DNA of 64,000 nucleotides from Gonium pectorale (taxonomy: Eukaryota; Chlorophyta; Chlorophyceae; Chlamydomonadales; Volvocaceae). Below the pieces are notes generated by a model, which saw nothing but the letters and a program-made list of their open reading frames with translations, made no database searches and was not told the origin of the DNA. This document shows, in pieces, positions 12,601-23,613 of this stretch; position 1 is the stretch's first letter, and each line of letters starts with the position of its first letter. The stretch is taken from positions 2,598,630 through 2,662,629 of the forward strand of contig LSYV01000002.1 in the NCBI GenBank assembly GCA_001584585.1, in the 5' to 3' direction. The translations under genes and the position numbers were made by a program.

Positions 12601-15600
12601 CAGCAGGCAGTTCAGGCGCAGCGTGGCGGCAAAGTAATCGGACGCGAAGGCGCGGTAGTCGGCCACCGCGCGGCCCTCCAGTCCCAGCGCCGACACGAGC
12701 GGCATATGGGCGAAGATGGAGAGCGTGAAGCCGAACATGCGGCCCATAGCCTGGCGCACGGCCAGGTTGAGCCTGGGGGCCGGGGTGTGGCAGCGACGGC
12801 CACCGGGGCGGTTCGAGGGCAGGAAAGGACGGGAGAGCGTGACAAGGGGGTGCGGCTTCCAGTGGCCAAGTGGTATTGGGCTTAAACAACAGCCTCTCAT
12901 AAGAGGCGGACATAGCGCAAGCCATTTCTTGCCCTAGGAGATGCCGTGAGAGTGGGCGGTAGCCGGTGCAGGTCGGCACGGCGCTGGGGGGTGCAGACGC
13001 CGCAGCGCCGCAGCGCCTTACAATCTCCGGCGGCCACATGCCAGGGACACGCGAGCCTGGTTGCTCTCCCCACTTCCCACCGCCTCCCGCCGCTTATTGC
13101 AGCACCCACCCACCTGCGCAGCCACAGACCCATCACGCCCGCCTGCGCCACGTCAATCAGCGCCACTGCGGCAAACACCGCGGCCAGCTGCGGCGCGGAC
13201 CGGAGCAGGTGCCCCGCCGAGCTGGCCAGGAACAGGGCGGCGCCTAGAAACAGCGTGGCGCCCTCAGCCAGCTGTGGGGCATCAAGGCAAGGTACAGCGA
13301 CGCCACATTGCACGACCGGCCAACACATCGACTGCAGAATATCAATACAGGAACAGCGCTACGGCGCCAGAAAAGTGCTAACCCGCTGTGTGGGTGTTGA
13401 GGACGGACGGCCCGCACGCACGCCCGCGCTCGCTCACTCCGTGAGCGTGCTCTCAGCGTCCGTTGGCGCTCCGTCTCCGGCAGATGGTACATGGCACCCA
13501 TTGGTGCAACACAACTCACCCGGTAGATGGTGCCCGACACAAGTCCCCGCAGCGTAAGGGAGTCCCCACTGGTCCGGGCCATCAGCTCGCCCGGGCTGAG
13601 GCGCGCGAAGAAGGGCAGGTCCTGGAACACCACGTGCTCGAAGAAGCGCCTGCGAGTGCGTGGAGGCCAGGGGAGGAACGGGGTGGGGGGTAGGTGGGTG
13701 GATGGGTGGGCGCAGGGGATCAGACGGGACTGCAGCGAGAGCAAGGGGCAGGTGGGGAAAGAAGGAAAGGCCGCCGCGGGCGCCCTCGTGGGCTCCTGTG
13801 AGCATAGGTCGCGCATGGGCCAGGGGGGGACAAGTGCACGGGCTTGATGGCGGCAGCGGGCTGGCGGGGAATGCGCACCTGAAGAGCTGCCGCATGGCGT
13901 TCCGGGCGAACAGCTCCATGGCCAGTTTGCCGCCCAGCGTGAGGACGACGTCGGTCAGGACCAGGCCTGCGGGCGTGAGGGGGCAGCGAGAGCCGAGAGG
14001 CCCAGGGCAGCCCGGAGCAGCCTTTCACATTCGCAATGCAGTGCACCACGCCCCGTAACGAGGTTCAATCTGCACGATGCGGCAGCCGAAGGATCAGAGC
14101 TCACGTCGGCGCCGGCACGCTCAAGCTCACACATCAGCGATGACGTCTTGCGGAATACGCGCGCCGCGCACGGCGCTGCTGAGGCCGGCGCCAAAGGTGA
14201 GGGCCGCCACGGCCGTCACCGCCACCCCACGCCACGCAGCCCGTGCAGCCACCAGACCCCACCCACCCGCCGCCATGGACAGGTTGCTCCAGAAGAGCTG
14301 TGTGTCCAGCATGTTGAACGCGTCGAACAGCGCCGCCTCGACGCGCGGCAGGCACAGCCGCGCCGCCAGGCCGCTCAGCATCAGGCCGTACGCCGTCAGC
14401 AGCAGCGCCTTGTCGATGGACATGACGCCCACCTACGCCCCCGCCGTACAGCATAGTCTAGTTCGATGCCGTACGGCAGACCGCGTCTTTCATGTGCACA
14501 AACGCATGTATACGGTACGTGGATGCAGCAAGGCCAGGCGGTATTCAATGATGGGACAATCCTTTGAGCTGCTCCTTTTCAGTCTTCATAAACACGACGG
14601 CATGGGAGCAGGCGCCGTTGCTGCTGAGACCTGGCGGCGTGATGCCACACGCTTACCACAAACATGATCAGCTTGCCCAGCGTGGGTCGCTGGCGCTGGC
14701 TGACCTCCGAGTCCTGCACAAGCGGAGCGTAGTCTCCGTCGTCACCTCCGCCTCCGCCGAAGAGCCCGCCTCCAGTGCCGTTGCCACCCGCGGCCTGCGC
14801 AGGACATTATCACAAGGAGGAAGCGTTGCACCTTTTGTATGCTTCAAGTTGCCCACTCCCGCATCACTCGGGGTGCGTTGTTTGGATGAGTCATGCCAGC
14901 ACGACACGGCGGCAAACAGAAGCAACAGCCCGGCATGCATCGCACTATTGCATATACCCTACCCGCCTGGTCAAGCATCATCCGTGACCCACAACTTCAG
15001 GCTGACGCAAGCCAGATGCCCCACCGGACCCCACCTGGTAGAACGAGTTCAGCGTCTCCTGCCCTGGGTCCGCGGCAACGTCCCCCAGCTCCGAGAAGCG
15101 CAGCCAGTAGGCGGGGGTGTCCGCAGCTCCGCCCCCGGAGCGGCCGCCGCCACCGCCACCGCCACCGCCAGCGCTGTCGGCCCAGGCGGGGGAGCCGGCA
15201 GCCCAGGGCCCGGGCCCGCTGCCACCTCCGCCGCCGTCGTGGCGCGCACCCGGCTCGGCCCTCTGCCTGGGCAGTGCCGGCGTGGGTCGAAGCGTGGGAG
15301 CGGCAGCAACTGTCGCCAGCCCTGCCGCGCTGCCGTCGCTGCTTCCTGCTGGTTGATCGCCAGCACGGGCAGCGGCGGCGGGCTGCGTCGCACGGCCGCT
15401 GTCGGCGAATGGGGTGGAGGCCGTGGCGCCGGGCGCCGCGGCGCCATCGCCGGCGGCGGCGCCCGCCGTGGTCGCCGTGGCGGCGGCTTCCTGCTGGAAG
15501 CGGCTGGATGCAATAAGCTCCTTTAGGGCTGCGTTGTTACGCCTGGGGGCAAAGGAGGAAGTGCAAGGGTCGCATGCATTCGCAACCTGGGGGCTCCAGA

Positions 15601-16292
15601 GGGGCCCACATGCGAGCTACGGTAACCCCGTGCGCCCGCCATCCGCAGCTGCGGGGAGTCGGAAGGCCGTTCCCAGGTACGCTGGTTGGTCTTGGGCCCA
15701 GCATTGCAACGCGGCTCCAAGGTGACGAGAGGAAGGCCATGCTACAAGGAACCGCAGTGGGGCGGGGCCCTGCGTCCGCACCTGCGCCGTTGCCGCTCAG
15801 CCCCCTCCAATTCTCGCAGCGACCGCTCCGCCGCTATAGCGCCGCTGCCAGCGCCGCTGCCAGCGCCCTCGCTTTCGCTGTCGTCACCGCCAGCTCCGGC
15901 GCCACCCGACAGCGCCTCCTCAGCCTCCGTCAGGCCTGAGCCCGGACCAGCCCACGAAGCTACCCTTCCTGCTCCGGAACCCGCCCCTGACAGGACGCTG
16001 CTCGCTCCGGAGCCCACGCGTGGCGTCGGCAGAAGGGCCTCCCGCAGCCTTTCTACGTCCTTTTGAAGCTCCTGCTCCAGAGCTATTGTACCCCCTGCCT
16101 GGCCTTGGTCCTGCCCCAGACTGCTGCCAGCGCCCGGCCATGAGCCGCCGCCCGCCGCCGCCGCCACCCCGTCGGGTGGATGGCCGCCGCCGCCCAGCGC
16201 AGCCCCGCTGGCGGCGCGACGCATTACCCGGTAGATCAGGCCGCCGCCCGCCGCCGCCGCCGACTGAATCGCCTGCCAGCGCAGCTTGCCGG
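9623..16292 (-). other. ABC type-I exporter-like transmembrane domain and degenerate nucleotide-binding domain
   Basis: Exons 16-18 (residues 850-1235) are a long low-complexity linker. Exons 19-23 hold several hydrophobic helices and a typical ABCB-family elbow: RRFFEHVVFQDLPFF then SPGELMARTSGDSLTLRGL. Exon 24 starts with the post-TMD motif GLGSVERLVELHD, a Gly-rich insert, then an NBD start (FKLSGVHL, LLLRDANLEVQAGQAVVIS). In the NBD the Walker A position reads ISGDDPEGLHG with no GK[ST]; the Q-loop is SRSMCGLFRTTLEDNV with Gln lost; the signature is LTGAG instead of LSGGQ; Walker B/catalytic pair reads LVLLEDAD; the switch His is absent (VVVVCGPN). The fold is thus recognisable by position, but every ATP-handling residue has changed, so I infer no ATPase activity. 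Confidence 0.75.
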
Positions 16293-19200
16293 CTGTGGTG
16301 CGGGAGGGGAGGGGTTCAGTGCAGCGCGGAAAGTGCGGGTGGCTAGAACGTGGAATCACTGCGCGGGAACTTTGGAGCTGCCGCCTCCTTCCCCCCTTAG
16401 GGGACATCACCATGGCTTTCAGTCCACCCAGTCCCATGCGTGCTAGGCCGTGGACGCGATTGTCCTCATGCTGGACAAGCGGTTTCCTTTCTTTTTGATC
16501 GCAGCTCACGGTCAATCAAGCGCCAAGCCACAGACCCGCTTCCTACCGACCCCCACCCCCACCCCCACCCCCCATCCTCGCTCACCCGGGACGTCCGGCT
16601 GAGCAGCGCCCACCCGCTCCCAGCTCAGCGGCAGCCTGGCAGTGCCGCCTCCCGGGGCAAGAGCCGTCACTCCGCCGCCTTCACCGGCCGCGGTCCCGGG
16701 CTGCACCGCCGCGGCTTGCCCAGGCTCATGACCTGCTTCCGGAGTCGGCTCCAACCCGACGGCGTTCATGGGCGCCTCCGCGGGCTCCAGGGACCGCACT
16801 GCTGCGGCAGCAGCGGAGCGCAGGAAGGCGGCGGCGTCAAAGACCGCCCCGCTCTCAATGTAGTCTATGAGCTGCTCCGGGAAGGTGAGCAGCCCCAGGT
16901 CCAGCACGCTCTCGTCCGAGGGCACGAAACCTGAGCGCGGCGAGGTGTGGGGCGGGCATGGAGCGAAGTGAGGGCGGGGGAAGTGGTGAGGCAGGGCAGG
17001 TGGGGTGGGCGGCACGAGGGAGTGCATGAGGGAGCGCATGAGGGGGCGCATGAGGGAGCGCCTGGGTTGCTAGGGGATGGGCGCTGAATGCTGCACAGCC
17101 GCGATGCGGGTACGGATGTTGGCGCCAAGCGAAACCTGGCTGCACCTTTCAAGGAGCTCGTCAATGAACGCCACGTTGTTCGGCATTGTGCGAGCAAGCG
17201 CCCACAATAGCCTGCCACCAGCCAACGAACGCAGGCAGCGACCGGGTTCACCCACCGGTCCGTGCGGAGCGCATCTCCTCCGCGATCAGGCGGGCGGCCG
17301 TGGCGGCCTTCTTCCCATCCACCCAGCGCTCCACGCCCTCCGAGTCCAGCGCGTTGAGCACGAAGCGGCCGCCGTGGCGGGACACCTGCGCGTTCACCTG
17401 CGTGTGCGGGAGACCCGGCAGGGGGCGGGGAGACAGTACGCGCGGACAGATAGTCTGGACGGGTGGAGCGCATCCAGCGGCGTCGAGCGGGCAAACCCTA
17501 AAACCCAGCGGGCAAATCCTAAAACCCATCGGGCAAAGTCATGCGCCGCGATCCCCGCACTGCGGCACGGTAGGTGGACCCAGCCTGACCAGCCCGCCCA
17601 CCTCCTGCAGCAGAAGGCCCCACAGCATGTTGACGCCGCCGGCTCTCCGCAGCTCCCGGCGGTGCAGGAAGCCAATGCCCACAAGGTGGTCGATTGCGGC
17701 CTGTGGGAGGTGGACAGCCGGGGGCCCAGGCGAGGTGCAAGAAGATGGACGGGCTACGGGGTGTGGGAGGCGTCGGAGGAGCTACGTCAGGGCAGGCGAG
17801 GCACACACACGGGGTCGACACTGCTCGACAGCAGCACTCTGTGCTGCCCCCGATTCCTATTCTGCATGGACTCGCTCGGCAAGAAGAATACATTCTGGCG
17901 CCGCCTGCTGCCACACCAGGTCCCCGCTCACCTTGCGCATCCCACCCCCCCACGCACCCCTCCAAGCACCCCCGCCTGCACCCCCGCACCCTCGCCGCCT
18001 TGCACCCGCGCACCCGCCGCGCCCCGCCCGCGCCCCGCACCTGCATCCTGGCGTCCTCCTCGTGGAAGGGCCGCAGCACCTTGAACAGCTCCGTCTTGGT
18101 CAGCCCCACACGCCGGTAGTGCGCCCAGGTGGCGGCATCGAAGGCGTAGTCGCTGCCGTGGCCTTTGAGGTAGCGCACCAGCGAGCGACACACCTGGGGG
18201 CAGAGGGGGTGGCAAGCGTTCGCACTGGAGGAGCATGACTGCATGCGGCGCTTGCCGTCCCGTTCCCAGTGGGCTGGGCAGGGGGGTGGAGGCGGGATGG
18301 GGAGGGCGGCAGAGGCGGGACGGGGCGGGGCGGGCTGACGGCAAGACGGTTGGCGAGGTGCCGCACCGTCGAGGGCCGGAGCCGTCGGGCACGGACGCTC
18401 GGTAAAAGGCCGCGGGGTGGCGCTGTCACCCACCTGCACGGCGACACTGCTCCCGAGCCCGCACTCCGGCCTCAGTCGTGGTCCCGCCCAGCGGTGTCCA
18501 AGAACGGTATGCAAAGGCGCAACCATGCCGCGCTCCCTCTGCGTCCAGAAGCGGCGACGCGCGGCCCCCTCCCATGTCCTTCGCCCCCCGGTGCTGGCCC
18601 GCGCCCCGTCAGCCCCTCCACCCACCTGCTGGCTGGCCGTGTACGGCGTGCCGTCCCGCTCCAGCTCCCACACCAGGTGGAACTCGGTCTTGAGGGCGTG
18701 CACGCAGGGGCGGATGAGATCGGCGGCCACGTCATCTCGGGCCTAGCATTGGAGGGAGGGGGAGGGGAGAGGGAGGATTGGGGAGGGGGAGGGTTACTCA
18801 GTCCGTGTGCAAGCTGAGCGATGACTGAAGAGTAGGGCACTTAAGGCGCGTCCATACCATACCACAGTAGAGGGACTTGACTTTTGTGGCCGCGCCCGCA
18901 TGGAGGAGGCGTGGCCCACTGCATAATGACGCCGCCGGAGGTGATGGCGCAGAAACCGAGAAGGAGAGTAGTAGTCTAGAGCTAGGTAAGGAGAGATAAA
19001 GCGGCTGACCTAGAAGAAACTAAGGAAAACTGCCACAGGCTGCTATGCTTGTGCAGTGCGCTTACGTGACCCGACCCCCGCCACCGCGCGCACAGACACA
19101 AAGCAAGGCAGCGCGCCGCGAATCCGCCATACGGTTTACCCACCTGTGCGCAGAACGGAGGGGGCGGTCGCCGAGGGCAGGCACCCGCATGGCGAGGGGA

Positions 19201-22200
19201 AATCGGGGGAGGGGGAGGCAGAGAGGGGGCGGGGAGAGGGGGCGGAGGGCGGGGAATGGCAGGGAGGAGTGAGTAGTCGGTGGGGCAGGGGCAGTCAGGG
19301 AGGCGTTGAAAGAGACAAGCGGGAGGACTTGGCCCGCGGAGCGGCAGGGCTCGTCGCGCCTGCAGCGTTCGATGCCGTACCTGTTTGGTGTAGTACAGGT
19401 GCGCCTTGCCGGGAGCGGACTTGAGGATCAGAACCTGGGGCACAGGATCCGCAGGTGAAGGGAGGCATTTCATTGGAGTGGAAGCGGAGGCGCTCCGACC
19501 TGCAGAACGCTGCAGCACAGATGAGCAGCCTAAGCCGTCGGGGTTCAGGGCCCACAGGCAATAGCCCGGGCCTCGTTCACAAGGGCGCATCTAAACCCTA
19601 GCTCACGCGACCCCTCACATGTCGCCTACACCGGCCTGTGACTCACCTCGTTCTGCGTCACGTCGCGGCTGATGAAGTACTCGGCGAGCCACTCCTGCGC
19701 GGGAAGTTGAGCGCGCGGTCACGTGACGGCTCTGTCCTCGTCCGGAAGAGTCGGGTCACACGTTGGGCAACGAAAAGCCTTGCGGAGCAAAGCGGGGTTC
19801 CAGCCGTAAAGCGCGCCCCGTCCCAGCCAGGCGCTCTCATCTTTTGGCGGCTGTTCTCTGCCCGCGCTTGCAGAGCGCTGCGCAAGTGGAGCCACTTGAC
19901 TCCGCTTGGGCGGTGCACTCAAGGGGGCGGGTCCACCCACACGGCCTGCAGCCTGCAGCCACCCATCCCCCGGTACGCCCCCGTCTCCCCGCCCCGCAAC
20001 CTCCCCTCCTCGCCGCACCTTGCTGAGCACCTCCACGTCCTGGGCCTCCAGCGTGAGTCCGCCCAGCCTGCAGCCGGTCACCGCCTCGCGCGCCGCACGC
20101 CGCGCCTGCAAGAGCGCGTAGGGTGTTGCTGCTCGCATGCTCGCGACTCGCGGCCCGCCCACGGCGCAACAGGTGAATGGGCCACCGTGTTTTGCAGACA
20201 GCAGGGCAGGCTCGGGGAAACGCCTTAGCATGAAAGCCCGGCGGTGCGAGCCTCTCCTCCGCGCCATTCGCCAGGGGTCTATGTGCTCTCTGCCCTCCCA
20301 ATCTGTCCGCGCTTTGCGTACCGACATGCGTTTGCATGAACCCCTCTAGCCCCTCGAGCACCGCCGCCGACACCGGCCGGTCCCACCTCTGGGCTGTAGT
20401 GCTCCACAAACAGCAGCACGTCCACGTCGAACGAGCCGGGCGGCTCGGGCCGCCCGTACTTCTCCTTGAGCAGCTTGCGTGCGATGCCGCCCTTGAGGCC
20501 CATGCCTGGGAGGGGCGCACGCACGGCACAGCAGCTGGCCTCACGCGCAAACGATCAGGGCAAAGTCTTTCAGGCATGGAGGTTGAACAGCTTCGGCGCA
20601 GGGGTGTGGAGGCCGTGCGACTAGGCTGCGTTGCTGCAGGCACCGCCCTTCCTCCCCTCTCCTTGCACGGCCCCACCCACCAACTGGCAGGTCCTCCACG
20701 AACGCGGCTATGTGCGGCGAGCGGTCCCACAGCTCCTCCAGCGCCAGGGGCTCCACGGCCACCACCACCGGCTGTGACACCAGGCGGTAGTGCACCTCGG
20801 TAACCTGCGGTGGGCATTCGGTCAAATGGCTTCGGAGCCACGAGGGCAGGGTGGGCAACCCGCGTAAAGGGACTGCAATCGGTACTCACGGGCCGCGGCG
20901 TGAAGAGCGCAGGCACAAGCCGCCAGCGCTGCAGCAGGTGGTGGGCAGCAGCCGCTGCGCCGGCGAGGAGCACCACCACTGCCAACACGTTGAGAATGAC
21001 GTCCCAGGGGAGCGACGCGACTGCGGGTGCGCAGGCCGAGAAATGCGACGGGGGCGTTGAGATGGCGGGGAGAGTACAGAGCGGCGTTCAGCGGGGTTGG
21101 CAGGAAGTGAGGTGCAGGCTGCGGCTGGAGGGGATGTGGCGATAAGGAAAACGTTGGCGGCTGTGTATTGCAGCGGCGATAGCGGCAACCGTACTGACAG
21201 CATCGGCACTGCGCGAATGCAGAAACTACCCTGGTGCGTTTCGGCTCGGCTAAGGCGGCAACAAGTTGGCCAGACCCACCTGCATCCGTGTCCAGGTAGT
21301 ACGGGTAGGCTATCAGGTCGCCTGGATTCGTACCGCACGTGCCGTAAGTCAGCATGCCGTACGAATCCTCATGAGCGTCCCATGGGTCTGTCCCAAGTGG
21401 ATCGCCTGCCAGCAATCGGTCTCGGTCTGGATCAGCGGCTGCGCCACCCTCACCATCCTCACCGGCGCCACGGACCTGAACCGAATACTTTCCCACCAAG
21501 CCGCTGCTGCGACCACCGCCGCCACTACTGCCGCCACCACCACCGCCGTATTGTTGCGCGGCGCTGGTGCCGTTGCCGTCCCATCCCGATACCTCAGCCC
21601 TCGCGCTGGTGGTGGCTGCAACGTCGGCGCTGACTTTTGCTGCGCCTGTGCCCGCGAGGCGCTGTGCGCCGCCCAGGTGCGCAGCCGAGTGCACAATGTC
21701 GGAGCAGTCCTGCGGCCGTAGGCTGCCGCGGGAGAGGCACACGCGGACCTCACGCAGCACCGCCATGCCTCCCTTGGGGGCGGCCGGCGCGCAGGCGAGG
21801 CCGATGAGCGGATTGAAGGCAGACCCGAAGGCGTTGGTCAGCGCGGCGGTGATCTGCGGTCCCGTTGGTGGCCGTGCAGGGGTGGGGGATGTGTGCGGAT
21901 TGGAGGGTCTGGGGCAAGAAGTCGGTACCGAGTTATAACTGCAGCGCAAGTTTGCAACGGTGCCTTCCCCATGCGACGCGGGGATGTATGTGCGATTGCC
22001 TCACAGAAGGGCTAAATGATGAGGATTCCTCTCCCGGGCACAGGGTTTAGAAACCTGAGCAGGCATTTGTATACGCGAGCCGTCTGGAATCGGCAACACG
22101 AGCCTTCCCCAGGCCTGACCATAAGCCATGCTCACACAGGCGGGTACACATGGGGCAGAGGCCCAGGCCGGGGGCTGCCGCACCGTCCTGCCGTACTCGC

Positions 22201-23262
22201 CTGCTCCAGGGTGTACTGCCGGCTGTTTGACGGCTCTATGTGGGCAGCTGACAGCACCGCCCGGACGTCGATGTGGATGGAAGCTGCGTAGACGGCTTGG
22301 AAGTAGGACAGCTGGTCCATGCCAGAACAGGTGCCGTGCCTGGGGCCAGTGCACCGCCTCGCTACCCGCCCAAGATCGTGCATTGCTAGGACGTATGAGT
22401 ATTTTATGGAGAGAATCCGACGGGTGTATAGACTCTTGCAATGGAAGGCAGCAGGGCACGGCAGCGGTAAGCAGGCAAACTGCGCACAGGTTCATACCTA
22501 TACAAGCAAAGTGCCATGGCCATTACAACGTGGGATTGCTGAATACCGCACCTGCTCCATTCATGCGACCAAAAGGTGTAAAGGTTTTCGGGAAAGACGG
22601 TCGTGGTGGGGCTCCGCAAGTAGTACGCCAAGCTTCGGGTGAAGGGCCCCAGTTGCGCCGCCTCAAAGGCCTCTTTGGTGCAGTACTCTGGCAAAGGTCC
22701 CGACAGCCTATTTGGCACAAAGGGGTTAGCAGGCAGTCAACACGCCTTCGGCACTTCTCGGATTCATGCAGTGCATGCACATGTCTGGCGGAAGGCCCTC
22801 TTCAGACGATAAACTTGCACCACATGGAACATAAAATGGAGACCCCGCACATATCCACTGTGCTAAGATGCCAGGCGGCGGTGCAGCACGCCTGACTAAC
22901 TGCCCACGCCCAACCACCGAAAAAACGTGACGGTCAGAACGTGAAGGAGCAGCGTCAACCCTGCGCAGCGTAATATCTTACAATTGTCTTGTTGTTGCTC
23001 ACCGTGTCGGCCATAATCCATGGCACCAAAAGCCCGGGCTCGCACCGCCGCTGGCTATTAGGTGCCGCACCCGTCCATGTGAAACCGACGAGATAACTGA
23101 TGCCGGCCAAAACGTCGAAAGTACGAAGACATCGAATGAGGGGAGGTCTGAAGGAGGAGGAGTTGGTCGACTCGTCTCAGCTTGCTTCGCAAGCACCACT
23201 AAATTGCAGGTGGCAATAACAAGTGTCACATGGATCCAATATAGCGCTGTATGTTGCGCCAT
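9623..23262 (-). CDS. RNase T2 - transmembrane - unknown region - ABC-exporter-like chain, 27 exons
   Basis: Starting from the ATG at 23262 I could join 27 exons, all phase-consistent with no in-frame stop, to a stop at 9623-9625 (6,138 nt, 2,045 residues). Exon ends (high to low): 23262-23003, 22707-22552, 22339-22201, 21853-21280, 21020-20890, 20804-20681, 20505-20387, 20105-20019, 19694-19647, 19434-19381, 18742-18626, 18193-18041, 17700-17602, 17397-17256, 16930-16586, 16292-15782, 15542-15035, 14794-14657, 14432-14267, 13966-13879, 13649-13520, 13271-13114, 12772-12445, 12159-11466, 11203-10792, 10492-10357, 9943-9623. The modules are described separately. All introns have GT-AG borders except intron 3 (CAG|GCGAGT). 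Phase agreement favours one transcript, but a gene predictor may split this locus; RNA evidence is needed to exclude two adjacent genes with an undetected stop/start. I know of no described protein with this architecture. Confidence 0.6.
17018..17066. repeat. 12-bp minisatellite inside intron 14 of the RNase T2-ABC chain
   Basis: About four copies of a 12-bp unit (consensus gagggagcgcat with small changes such as gagggggcgcat) lie head to tail. The array is in the intron between exons 14 and 15 and does not touch splice borders. Confidence 0.8.
17486..17538. repeat. 21-bp direct repeat with telomere-like core
   Basis: The 21-bp unit agcgggcaaayc/cctaaaaccc occurs at 17486-17506 and 17507-17527, with a partial third copy (tcgggcaaag) after it. 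The first copy contains ccctaaaa, the complement of the TTTTAGGG telomere unit of Chlamydomonas-type algae. It sits in the intron between exons 13 and 14. Confidence 0.7.
21280..23262 (-). other. RNase T2 module with signal peptide
   Basis: Exons 1-4 (residues 1-376). The ATG at 23262 begins a hydrophobic leader (about residues 7-25), so the domain enters the secretory pathway. Both T2 active-site blocks are present: CAS I FWCHGLWP (His81) and CAS II FWSHEWSRHGTC (His135, Glu136, His140), the second restored only when intron 2 is removed. The usual Lys of HEWxKHG is Arg139. The rest of the fold follows: GPLPEYC (Cys96), an LSYFQAVY helix, PSNSRQYTLEQ, and the late block LREVRVCLSRGSLRPQDC. 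T2 enzymes cut single-stranded RNA without metal, usually outside the cell or in vacuoles. The catalytic set looks intact. After about residue 245 comes a low-complexity Gly/Ser/Ala linker that ends in an acidic stretch. Confidence 0.85.
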
Positions 23263-23613
23263 TGCCTGGTTGCAGTCAGTTTTTCAAATGAAAAGCAGCT
23301 CCAGGCACTGCTCCATTTTTGGTATTCCCAGGGGTCGCTAGTTGGGCTCTAAAGCGCAACATAGTATCTCGACCGGGGTGGGGGTTGACATGTGGGCGTT
23401 AACATGGATCCCATTGGGACGAGCAATGCAGGCCGCTTCAATCGCGAGTGACTTATGTGCCACAAACACATGTACACATACGGACATGCAAACACCCAGT
23501 AGATGTCTCTTTTGCGATGCAACCCTTCCGAAGTTCGGACCTTGCCTGACGCACTAGAGTGCAAGCAATACAACACGCATTCGTTTGGCTGAAGCCTGGG
23601 GCGCGACGCTCAC
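23263..23613. promoter_or_regulatory. Short divergent promoter region between RNase T2 chain and ADAL
   Basis: The two genes start 351 bp apart on opposite strands, so both promoters and 5' UTRs must fit here unless untranslated first exons exist. I see no clear TATA box or known operator. The role is inferred from gene orientation only. Confidence 0.4.

Larger units (their letters stand above)
16586..21020 (-). other. Transmembrane helix plus unrecognised middle region
   Basis: Exons 5-15 (residues 377-849). Exon 5 carries one clear hydrophobic helix (about residues 382-402, WDVILNVLAVVVLLAG) followed by basic residues, which would put the RNase outside or in a lumen and what follows in the cytosol. 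Exons 6-15 encode about 430 residues of well-ordered-looking mixed alpha/beta protein that I do not recognise. Landmarks are GSFDVDVLLFVEHY in exon 7, EYFISRDVTQNE in exon 9, APGKAHLYYTKQ in exon 10, a helical stretch with TKTELFKVLRPFHEEDARMQ in exon 12, and VERWVDGKKAATAARLI in exon 14. Most introns here are phase 0. The region then fades into Gly/Ala/Pro-rich linker. Confidence 0.55.

Noticed and set aside
14134..14454. A separate minus-strand membrane protein ending at DVIADV
   Set aside because: The first part is exon 19 of the ABC-like domain; the rest is better explained as intron or as an alternative extension of that exon.
16556..16575. (CCCCCA)n run as a telomere-type repeat
   Set aside because: Only three to four units in an intron beside a polypyrimidine acceptor context; it is most likely simple sequence.
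17077..17255. Minus-strand frame with the good-looking stretch TMPNNVAFIDELLERCSQVSLGANIRTR as an exon
   Set aside because: It cannot be joined in phase to exon 14, while exon 14 joins exon 15 directly in phase 1. It is treated as intron.
22541..22560. RNase T2 active-site block seemed to read HEWSRCG, with the catalytic His replaced by Cys
   Set aside because: The Cys codon is in the intron. Removing the intron (donor at 22551, acceptor at 22340) gives HEWSRHGTC, so the catalytic His is intact.
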